Shown here one piece after another: positions 43,601-51,300 of a stretch of 64,000 nucleotides of DNA (its first letter is position 1; each line of letters opens with the position of its first letter). Source of the DNA: Closterium sp. Naga37s-1. Taxonomy: Eukaryota > Streptophyta > Zygnematophyceae > Desmidiales > Closteriaceae. A program made the position numbers and the translations under genes. The notes below the pieces were generated by a model. It searched no databases. It had not been told where the DNA came from and saw only the letters and a list, made by a program, of their open reading frames with translations. The DNA lies in assembly GCA_947471745.1 (NCBI GenBank), contig CANJKZ010000922.1:793501-857500 (forward strand). Reading direction: 5' to 3'.

Positions 43601-46600
43601 GTCAAAATTGTTTCGCAGCGCAAAGTTGGGTTGTGTCGCGCACGCGGGCGAAAATAACGACGGGGCCGCGAATCGTCCCACCGACCTAACGAAACGGGTT
43701 GACGGGTGATAACGGTTCGCCAAATGTACAAATTACCGCATCGCGCAAATTTGTACATTTGCGCTTCGGCGAAATACACAAACTGACATTTCGTAAGGGC
43801 AACAGAGCAGCAAAACGTTCGCCAAAAAACCAAATGTCGCGCCTCGAGAAATACTCGACATGCGCGACTTGGGAAAAAAACAAACACGTGTGCATTTGGC
43901 AGCACGAATGTCTCAAACCCAGGGTGACGGTTGGGAAATGCCGAAATTCGCTATTGCAAACTCAGTATCAAAATTTCGGTCGTAATTTACGACCGTATTT
44001 TTAAAGCAGCATGAAATTACAATGATTGACCGTTTTTTACCGTAATTTACGATTCCGTAATTTGCGGCAAATTTTCAAAAATACGGCCGTATTTTTGAAC
44101 CTTGCACTCACCTGCTCTGCTACCATGTTCACACACAAATTTCCACAGTTACATGTGATGCCTTCTCCCCATAGGACAATATTCTGGAATACCCCATCAT
44201 GCCATGGCCACACCCTTCTCATGCCCCACCTTGCCTATGTCCCACCCTGCTGCTCCCCATGCCCCACCGTTTGGCCATTGTGTTGTGCTATGGCGTGCAG
44301 AAGCTTATGCCATTACCACAGTCCGTCGCACATGCCACTCTTCTCAACTCCATTCCCTCGTTTTGAGAATTCTAAAAGCTGCTCCTCGTGCCCCACCGTT
44401 TGCACATGTGTTGTGATATGACATGCAGAAGCTGCTGTCGCCTCAGTCCGCCACACACACCGCTCCTCTCAACTCCACTCCCTCCTCTCCCTCCACCCCT
44501 CCACTGAACGATCCAAGTGCCTCATCCTCCTCCTCCCCATCCTCCTCCTCTTCCTCTTCCACCTCTTCTCATGCACCTGCCAAGGCTCCTCTGCAACTGC
44601 TGTCTAGATTCGTCAACCCCTGGGGAAAGGGACAGGCACAAGGGGTGGGAGGAAGCAGAGAGGGGGGGTTCCTGCAGGTGACCGTGTGTGATGGGGGGAG
44701 GGGAGGAGGGGGAGGAGGGAGAGGAGGGCGGGCGAAGGAGGGGAAGGGGGAGGACGGGGGGAGTGTGAGAGACGGAGAGCCCATGTTTGAGCTGCACATG
44801 AAGGTGCCATCGCTCAAAGGTGAGAGTGCCTTCCTTTCTTTGTTTGGAAGAGTAATAAAGGAAAGCTGGAAAGTGAAGAGTGAGAGACGGAGAGCCCATG
44901 TTTGAGCTGCACATGAAGGTGCCATCGCTCAAAGGTGAGAGTGCCTTCCTTTCTTTGTTTGGAAGGGTAATAAAGGAAAGCTGAAAAGTGAAGAGTGAGA
45001 GACGGAGAGCCCATGTTTGAGCTGCACATGAAGGTGCCATCGCTCAAAGGTGAGAGTGCCTTCCTTTCTTTGTTTGGAAGGGTAATAAAGGAAAGCTGGA
45101 AAGTGAAGAGTGAGAGACGGAGAGCCCATGTTTGAGCTGCACATGAAGGTGCCATCGCTCAAAGGTGAGAGTGCCTTCCTTTCTTTGTTTGGAAGAGTAA
45201 TAAAGGAAAGCTGGAAAGTGAAGAGTGAGAGACGGAGAGCCCATGTTTGAGCTGCACATGAAGGTGGCATCGCTCAAAGGTGAGAGTGCCTTCCTTTCTT
45301 TGTTTGGAAGGGTAATAAAGGAAAGCTGGAAAGTGAAGAGTGAGAGACGGAGACCCCATGTTTGAGCTGCACATGAAGGTGCCATCGCTCAAAGGTGAGA
45401 GTGCCTTCCTTTCTTTGTTTGGAAGAGTAATAAAGGAAAGCTGGAAAGTGAAGAGTGAGAGACGGACAGCCCATGTTTGAGCTGCACATGAAGGTGCCAT
45501 CGCTCAAAGGTGAGAGTGCCTTCCTTTCTTTGTTTGGAAGAGTAATAAAGGAAAGCTGGAAAGTGAAGAGTGAGAGACGGAGAGCCCATGTTTGAGCTGC
45601 ACATGAAGGTGCCATCGCTCAAAGGTGAGAGTGCCTTCCTTTCTTTGTTTGGAAGAGTAATAAAGGAAAGCTGGAAAGTGAAGAGTGAGAGACGGAGAGC
45701 CCATGTTTGAGCTGCACATGAAGGTGCCGTCACCTAAAGGTAAGAGGCACGTTCCCTCTTTGGAAAAGAGGCCTTTACAGCTTGCATACTGGCTTCACTT
45801 GTACTGGGTGTTTTTTAGTGTCACTTCTGAGAGGTCTCAAAAGTGACTCCCAAATAAAAGGTACGTTCCCTCTTTGGAAGAGAGTCCTTTACAGCTTGCA
45901 TGCCGGCTTCACCTTTTCTGGGTGTTTTTAAGACTTGTTGCCTTATTTAAAGGTTTCAGAAACACCTGCACTTCTCAGATTCACCCTGGAAGGCTGGCTT
46001 GTGGCCTTGTACAGCTTTGGCCTGCATTCAGCCCCTTCCCTTCCTCAATTTTCTTCCTTCACTGTGTCGTGTGTGTGTTGTATGTGTGTGTGCGTGCATG
46101 CATGCATGCATTCGTGACTGTGTGTGCATGTCTCCCCATGACATCATCAGAGCTCGCAGCTGTGTCCCGCCTGCCCTCCATCAAAATGTCACTGCCTAGC
46201 TTCAGGTGATTGTGTATGCGCTGTGGTAACCAGCTCAGGTGAGCTTGCTCTCTGGTAACTATCATCATTGTAACCATGTTATGGTCACCAGCTCCTTGCA
46301 TAAATTATATGGCAATGAGCAATGTGGTAACCAGTCCGGAAAGAGCTTGTGTTGATGACCAGGAGGATCGTGGTGACCAGCAGCATATGCTCTCGCTCAA
46401 CCCTCTTCCACCCATTCTTCCTCACAACAGCCTGCTCATTCCGCCCTGCCCAATCCGCCCTGCCCAATCTACCTTGCTCATTCATCTCTGCCGCATCCCA
46501 CCACTCCTGTACCGCCCTGCCTCGCATCACCTTTCTGGTCCACACAACCCCTGTCTCCAGTGGCCGCACAGAGGCTCAGCCTGCTCTCTCAGAGCCGCCT

Positions 46601-47420
46601 GCACGTGACCCCGTCCACCCATTTGCCCTCACCTATTACTTGCCCCTCCCATTCCGCTTTGGCCCATGTCACCCTTTCTGGTCCTTCACACATCCCCCGT
46701 CTTCAGTGGCCGCACGGAGGCTCAGCCTGCTCTGCTCAAATACTCGTGCGACCTCTCCTGCCGGTTAGTCTTCCTCGTTTCACCTCATTGACCAACCAGC
46801 TTGTTTCAGGTCCAGTTGCCGTGCGCTGTTTTGTTTGGCCTTGCTTCTTGTTTCCCTTGTACGCTAATCAACAGCTTATTTGGTTTTGAGATTGATTCAG
46901 TCTCCCACCATGCAGCCTTAGATCATAGATACATGCATACCCACACAAAATCCTGCAATCCCACATATGCGTGCCCACATACACACAAATCACCCCGCAT
47001 TTTCCCCTCTCCTCCTTTTCTCTGCTGTTTCGCTCTTTCACTGGCGTCCACGACCCGTGCCCCTGCAGTGTGAGCCTCATGCCGCCTGCCACCACCCGCA
47101 TCAGCCCAGCCTACCGACAGACCTCTCCCGCCAGTGTTGCTGCCACTTTGAGTGACTCTGTGACTTCTCCCAAGGAGCTGATTGCTGGCAAGAAGAGCCA
47201 GGATGTGGTGCTCGAGGTGCTCTCTGGCCAGCCACTTATTGCGATGTGTTTCGAAGGGATGGAGATGAGAGTGGAGGCTCCGACTCGGGTGGTGTTGCCT
47301 GCAATGACGCTTCCGAAGGAAGACAAGGCTCGTGACGTAGTTGTCGCCTCGAGCAGCTTGCAGTTTGCAGGCAATGATGGTGTGAAATGGCCTACAGTGG
47401 CTGATTATAAGACTGCTTGA
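29817..47420 (+). CDS. NXD1: NXD1 homologue (neoxanthin-deficient 1), ten exons
   Basis: Exons: 29817-29917, 30481-30564, 36226-36289, 39102-39148, 39469-39523, 39769-39807, 44429-44819, 46151-46205, 46707-46763, 47069-47420. They sum to 1245 nt (414 residues), every junction is GT-AG, and phases agree. Landmarks: GPPWIFKGRALYQLNLVK across exons 1-2; FGYTLGGVYYAQYDSSPAG in 2-3; IIPGIVWDPPASCAWAAAV in 4-5; EVGLPSRFVSFNK in exon 6; IKMSLPSFSG across 8-9; LLKYSCDLSCRV across 9-10; and MRVEAPTRVV in 10. These fit NXD1, a plant protein related to acetoacetate decarboxylases and needed for neoxanthin accumulation; its catalytic role is not settled. Exon 7 holds Ser/Pro- and Gly-rich filler (from ~44460) and its 5' edge is tentative (44429 or 44441). 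Introns hold 16 kb of arrays and transposons. Confidence 0.85.
29918..30480 (+). repeat. NXD1 intron 1: duplicated exon-edge fragments
   Basis: GCTGCCGGTCCGCC from the end of exon 1 (29886-29899) recurs at 29967-29980. A ~55-base block (GAGCTGGTCGCTCGGGTGCA...) is repeated near 29985 and 30123. Just before exon 2, CTATTGTCACACTCAAGGCGC (about 30420) is a near copy of the real acceptor region CTATTGTCACTCTCAGGGCG (30465-30485). Confidence 0.65.
30911..35015 (+). repeat. 19-bp minisatellite, ~215 copies, two main variants
   Basis: In NXD1 intron 2. The unit is GTGTGCTTGCACTACTMGG with one two-state position (A or C; M above). The array is almost perfectly phased over 4.1 kb. Rare markers are GTGTTCTT at ~32863 and ~33832, CTAGTGTGTG at ~33239 and ~34322, one 18-base unit near 32135, and CATTAC units near 30930 and 32090. 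Open frames encoding repeated LHYSGVLALLGCACTTRV are artefacts of a period not divisible by three with few stops. Confidence 0.95.
35021..36175 (+). repeat. 14-bp C-rich minisatellite, ~80 copies
   Basis: In NXD1 intron 2, directly after the 19-bp array. The unit is GCCTCACTCCCCMC, with A or C at one position. A rare CTCTCCCC variant recurs at 35177, 35485 and 35765 (308 and 280 bases apart, both multiples of 14), each time followed by a similar string of variants, so the array has a higher-order repeat of about 20-22 units. The array decays near 36080 and ends about 50 bases before exon 3. Confidence 0.95.
36371..36970 (+). repeat. short minisatellites in NXD1 intron 3
   Basis: 36371-36466 holds about six copies of a 15-16-base unit GAAGGCATGGCATTGG. 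36780-36970 holds a C-rich repeat built on CGCCCGTCCCACTCCC with drifting unit length. The second is the target of the hAT-like MITE that follows. Confidence 0.85.
36965..37727. mobile_element. hAT-like MITE, 36973-37719 plus TSD
   Basis: Tips TAGACATGAGCAA (36973) and TTGCTCATGTCTA (to 37719) are inverted. CGTCCCAC flanks both sides (36965-36972, 37720-37727), an 8-bp duplication as hAT elements make. The target is itself a CGTCCCAC-bearing repeat, which weakens that argument somewhat. Subterminal regions are dense in GTTCG/CGAAC motifs and hairpins (37000-37200, 37580-37710). There is no transposase. Confidence 0.75.
37750..39148 (+). repeat. array of NXD1 exon 4 copies (121-bp unit)
   Basis: Each unit contains a pyrimidine tract, CAG, and the exon 4 start CTCGTCATCATCCCCGGCAT. 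Eight regular units have the CAG at 38131, 38252, 38373, 38494 (AAG variant), 38615, 38736, 38857 and 38978; the ninth (39099-39101) precedes the true exon. Three more diverged copies lie near 37754, 37868 and 38008. Upstream copies read ...PPAS then TGA (GCCTCGTGAATCTG); only the last has TCGTGCGC followed by GTGAGT. The rest are therefore decoy exons with acceptors. Confidence 0.92.
37807..37836. repeat. TTTTGAG/CTCAAAA palindrome, site 1
   Basis: Overlapping inverted repeats ACTCAAAA-GTCA-TTTTGAGT (37807-37826) and TTTTGAGT-CA-ACTCAAAA (37819-37836) lie between the two diverged exon 4 copies at ~37754 and ~37868. Confidence 0.8.
39808..40379 (+). repeat. 45-bp array carrying the NXD1 exon 6 donor, 12 copies
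   Basis: The unit runs GTACTGCCTGGGTGGTGTGG...GATTTCAACAAG. Its last nine bases equal the last three codons of exon 6 (Phe-Asn-Lys), and its first six equal the donor GTACTG. Donors recur at 39808, 39888, then every 45 bases to 40338. The first unit has an expanded GGTGT tract. Unit length is a multiple of three and it lacks stops in one frame. Confidence 0.92.
40467..40488. repeat. TTTTGAG/CTCAAAA palindrome, site 2
   Basis: A perfect 22-bp palindrome with core TTTTGAGAGCTCTCAAAA. It lies between two related copies of a block (GGTGGTGTGGTGTGGAT ... CACATCTA ... ATGCTCGTACAC) at 40348-40413 and 40501-40553. GTTGCTTTTGAGA also occurs at 40426-40438. Confidence 0.8.
40576..40645 (+). repeat. 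(CA)n microsatellite
   Basis: About 33 CA dinucleotides inside NXD1 intron 6, ending 24 bases before the left tip of the hAT transposon. Confidence 0.95.
40661..44112 (-). mobile_element. hAT transposon 1 (BED/DUF659 type), 40669-44104 plus TSD
   Basis: Perfect 18-bp terminal inverted repeats CAAGGTTCAAAAATACGG lie at 40669 and, inverted, ending at 44104. The 8-bp target duplication CACTCACC is at 40661-40668 and 44105-44112. Subterminal regions carry repeated CGTAATTTACG-type motifs on both sides (40685-40735, 43978-44075), candidate transposase-binding sites. It sits in NXD1 intron 6, antisense to the gene, and encodes an apparently intact transposase. Confidence 0.93.
40953..43428 (-). 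CDS. hAT transposase (BED finger, DUF659, dimerisation)
   Basis: Minus-strand exons 43428-42123 and 42040-40953 (donor GTAAGT, acceptor CAG); 2394 nt, 797 residues, phase-consistent. The N-terminus has a BED-type finger (CSYCPATV...REHI). The core has SVDGWTCMKSRG with a candidate catalytic Asp, then VIMDNASSNR and ANCAAHCLDLMLHDL, typical of plant DUF659 hAT proteins. The C-terminal dimerisation segment includes TTLSQPVTSSEVERYFSALA. A basic Lys/Arg tract and a long poly-Glu tail (CTC repeats at 41115-41205 on the + strand) end the protein. It cuts and pastes hAT elements in the nucleus. There are no internal stops, so it may be active. A longer frame 5' starts only at GTG. Confidence 0.85.
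44260..44480 (+). repeat. two copies of the NXD1 exon 7 acceptor region
   Basis: CCCCACCGTTTG...TGTTGTG...TATG...TGCAG followed by AAGCT and CAGTCCGYC occurs at about 44262-44340 and again at 44392-44480. The second leads into the exon 7 frame. The first copy breaks off at TCTTCTCAACTCCATTCCCTC, where a palindrome (44361-44377) lies. Confidence 0.8.
44361..44377. repeat. TTTTGAG/CTCAAAA palindrome, site 3
   Basis: TTTTGAGAATTCTAAAA, one C short of a perfect palindrome, at the junction between the two copies of the exon 7 acceptor region. Confidence 0.65.
44770..45760 (+). repeat. 115-bp array carrying the NXD1 exon 7 donor, 9 copies
   Basis: The unit contains the exon end CCATGTTTGAGCTGCACATG...CGCTCAAAG followed by GTGAGA. 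Donors are at 44820, 44935, 45050, 45165, 45280, 45395, 45510 and 45625, with a last diverged copy before GTAAGA at 45742. Copies differ by one to three bases. The unit length (115) is not a multiple of three, so only the first donor keeps the phase needed by exon 8. Long minus-strand frames over the array are artefacts. Confidence 0.92.
45821..45846. repeat. TTTTGAG/CTCAAAA palindrome, site 4
   Basis: 12-bp arms (TCTCAAAAGTGA on the right) with one mismatch and a 2-base centre. It lies between two ~75-base copies starting GTTCCCTCTTTGGAA at ~45750 and ~45866, the tail of the exon 7 donor array. Confidence 0.75.
46543..46763 (+). repeat. duplicate of NXD1 exon 9
   Basis: CCAGTGGCCGCACAGAGGCT at about 46556 repeats the real exon 9 start CAGTGGCCGCACGGAGGCT (exon from 46707). 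The upstream copy diverges after CTGCTCT, losing the LLKYSC codons, so it is a pseudo-exon. Flanking intron sequence is duplicated too (CCCATTCCGC, CACCTTTCTGGTCC). Confidence 0.8.
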
Positions 47421-48340
47421 TCTAAATCAATTACTTCGAAATTGTTTCATTGTATTTATCATCACTATCTAATGTAGGAAACTTATTTCATGTGCGTGAG
47501 TGTAATTAGCCTCGCAATTTGCTGAAACGGGCCAACCATCTTTAGATCATGAACCTCGTGGTCGGGATCTCTTTGCTTCTCCACGTCAGCACTTGAGCGA
47601 CGTGGCCCATAGAGGCACCTTTGTTCTGCCATTGGGCCCCTTCACCCATACTCCTGGTCAGGGGTGTAAAAAAAGTTTTTTTTGGTATTGGCTGACAGAT
47701 CAGCAATCTGTACAGACCGCTAATCTGAATGGTTGCGAATGGCAAAACCCAGACCCGTGATTGGTGGTGAGATTCCACGTAGACTGTATTTCAGAGATGC
47801 ACGAAACTTCGGAAGACACACGACAAGCGCAGAGCTTGTGCGAACAGATAGAGCGAAATGAGATTCAGTCACCAACCACCTGTCGCTTGCCATCTGGCAC
47901 AGGAGCGATTCGCATCACTCATTTTGAACCTTCTGCGACCGTCAAAGCGGTCTTTCGCTGGAACCTAACCGCATACCGCCTTTGTCCACTCGTCGCCACA
48001 GTTAACCGAATCCACATCCTCCAAACCGAATTATCCTTCCCTCGGGCATTTCGGCCTCGAAAATTCCAGGAATCCCAGCCTTGGGAACTCCATTTTATGC
48101 CTTCAGGCTTCCTAAACCACTTTTTCTTGATGTCAGTCAGGCATTGATCTGGCTGTGTTGCGCATTGTTCTGCGCTGCGTGTCTGTGAATCCGAAAAATA
48201 AGTGCTTTTGTATTGTTAGCTTCCTCTCTTAGGGTCTCCATTTGTCACGCAAGGACTCCGTATTTCGAACTCTTTAGTAATCGAGGAGTTTGCTGCCGAA
48301 CAGGAAGCGTACCTTGTAATCGTAGACCAACGCGGTAGCC
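47421..48340. other. NXD1 3' flank and PGRL1 promoter region
   Basis: No gene is seen. Open frames here are short and without motifs. The PGRL1 start codon lies at 48341, so the last few hundred bases should contain its promoter; no clear TATA box was identified. Confidence 0.5.
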
Positions 48341-51300
48341 ATGGCGGCTTGTGCTTCTACGCTACACAGCTCTGCAGCTCTCGTTGCAGTGCAATCTGTT
48401 TCACTCTCTTCCAGCCAAAGACTAGCCAGCACCAGCAGCCTATCGGTGACGTGGCGAAATGTTCGCCAGACGTCGTCGCCGTCACATGGTCGCCAACAAC
48501 GCTTCGCCGTGAGAGCAGCTGCGGCTGAAGAGGCGTCGAAGAAGGGTGCGTTTCGCCCTTCCCCTTCCATCTTTCAACACGAAAGCGCGTTTTCTTACCA
48601 TATTTAAGCCGGAGAAAGTCACCACTATTTTCCATCCTATCTGCAGGCGAAATATATTCGATTGTTCGTTGCGTGTGGTATCTCTCTCGTGACTAATTTT
48701 ATCCACTCCAAAGTACTCTCTGATCTTCATTTCTTGCGCTCTCTGCTCCTAGCCTTTTTTGTCTTCTTCTTTTTCCCCCCTGAATTTCTCGCTTGGAGCT
48801 TCCGGCAACGACAGCGGGAGCGGCAGCGACAGCGAGGTGGACGATCGCATCATACCGTATTGCGACATCGCGAAGAAGAAGCGCACGCTGGGCGAGATGG
48901 AGCAGGAGTTTCTGTTGAGGCCTTTCAAACACTATTTCTATCGCATTTCTCGCCTGCAGATTGCGGGAGCGACAGCGACAGCGAGGTGGACGAGCACATC
49001 CTGCCGTACTGCTTGCTCCTGGTCATCTTCAGCCCTTTTTTTTCTTTCCACTTTGCAACCGCATTCCTCGCCTGCAGCCTCCGGCGATGACAGCGGGAGT
49101 GGCAGCGACAGCGAGGTGGACGATCGCATCATACCGTACTGCGACATCGCGAAGAAGAAGCAGCGCACGCTGGGCGAGATGGAGCAGGAGTTCCTGCTGG
49201 CGCTGCAGGCGTACTACATCGGGCAGGACCCCATCATGAGCAACGAGGAGTTCGACCTGCTCAAGGAGGAGCTGCTCTGGGAAGGCAGCCAGGTCGTCGT
49301 GCTCTGTAAGCACCCACCTGCACTCGTTAGAGGCACGTATACTCGTTATAAGTACGTAACGTTCCTGTAGGGCCGGAACCCAGCAACGAGGAGTTCACGA
49401 CCTGCTCAAGGAGGAGCTGCTGTGGTAAGGCAGTCAAGCTCGTCAGCCTGAGACTCATTGGCACCATCTCCCAGCAGACCATCTCCATATAGGTACAACC
49501 TCTTTCTGAAACGTTCACTCGTTACCATTGTAACTTCCCAGCCATCATGGGGAACGAACACAACAGAGCCGCGTTCTTGCACGAGCACAATAGGAAGGAC
49601 CTGCACAAGTCCTCTACGGTCTCCTGTCTTTTCCTGGCAGGCGAACTAACGGTTTACGAGAGGAAAAGCTTAGAAAAAGCTTTTCGGCGTATCAGGCGTG
49701 AATTCATTCGTCTCATGGCACTCACGTCCCCGTCTGCCTTCCCTGTTCTTCTTTCCCCTACTCCTGTCCTCCAGCTAAGGACGAGCAGAAGTTCATGGAA
49801 GCTTCCTTGGCGTACCAGGCGGGCAAGCCGTTCATGAACGACCGCGAGTACGACGCGCTCAAGCAGACCCTCAAGGTGCGGTACTGTCTGGTTATGTGCG
49901 GTACGGCGCGGTACTGTGCGATTTTGCGCTGTGCTGTACTGTGTCGCGTCGAGTCGCTCATTACTGAGAGGGAATGCGACGAGCTGCTGGCGGGACCGTC
50001 AGGCTGTGCTGAGTCGTTGCAAGCCGAACACGAGCGAGGGGTGGGACGAGCTCACGAGTTGTGATGCTGGCAGGAGTGTCAGGCAATGCTGAGGCCTGGC
50101 CGTGACCTGCGGTGGTAGGCGCGTCGCGTCGGGAATTCTCTTGATTTTTTCTTCCGCGAGGAGAAAATCAGAGACGCACTTCCATCCGAACGGATTGTGT
50201 GTGTAGCATGCATTTGCTGTCCATCTTTCTCCCCTTTATCCGTCCATCCCCGTCCATCCCCTTCCATGCCCGTCCATCCCCGCCCATCCCCGCCCATCCC
50301 CGTCCATGCCCGTCCATCCCCGCCCATCTCCGCCCATCCCCGTCCATCCCCGTCCATCCCCGTCCATCCCCGTCCATCCCCGTCCATCCCCGTCCATCCC
50401 CGTCCATCCCCGTCCATCCCCGTCCATCCCTCAGCCAGGACAAGGGCAACAGGTTGGACATTGAGGGCTCTCACTCCTCCTCGCCGCTCTCTGCCTTTTA
50501 TTTCTTTCCCCTTCTCAACCCACCTTCCACCGCTCCCCGTCCCTCCCCCTCCGTCCCTCCCCCTCCCTCCCCGTCCTTCCCCCGTCTATCCCCCGCCGTC
50601 CCTCCACATCCCTCCCCGTCCCTCCGCTCCCCTTCGCCTCCCTCCGCGTCCGGCAGGCCAAGGGCAGCAAGGTGGCGATCGAGGAGCCTCTCTGCTCCTC
50701 GTCGCTCTCTGCCCTTCAATAACTCACCACTTTCCACCCCCGGTCCCTCCCTCCCGCTCCCTCCCCGTCCCTCCTGCTCCCTCCCCGTCCCTCCTGCTCC
50801 CTCCCCTTCGCCTCCCTCCGCGTCCACCAGGCCAAGGGCAGCAAGGTGGCGATCGAGGGGCCGCGCTGCAGCCTGCGCACACGCAAGGCGTACAGCGACA
50901 GCATGGTGGACTACCTCCGCATGACCGCCCTGAACCTGCCGGCTGCCATCCTTGCTCTCCTCGTGTAAGTGCCTTCACTGGGTTGGTTTTCACGTCACCC
51001 ATCATAAACCGCCTCTGCGCACGTGCAAGGCGTACAGCGACAGCATGGTGCATGGACTACCTGCGCATGACCGCACTCAACCTCCCTGCTGCCATTCTTG
51101 CTCTCCTCGTGTAAGTAACCCCACCACCACTTGCAAGTCGTCACTGGCAGCTGCCTCTCCGCATGCAAGGCGTACAGCGACAGCATGGTGGACTACCTGC
51201 GCATGACCGCCCTTAATCTGCCCGCCACCATCCTTGCTCGCTCTCCTCTCCTCGTCTGAGTGCTGCCACCACCTCTACGTGTGCCTATCACCGCAAGCCA

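Noticed and set aside
44522..45733. Series of ~113-residue minus-strand frames
   Set aside because: They are the antisense of the 115-bp exon 7 donor array; identical staggered frames are repeat artefacts.
49640..49700. Possible extra PGRL1 exon or exon 3 copy (ACGAGAGGAAAAGCTT...)
   Set aside because: Some resemblance to the start of exon 3 (GTATCAGGCGTG versus GTACCAGGCGGG), but it breaks phase with exon 2 and lacks conserved residues; at most a decayed copy.
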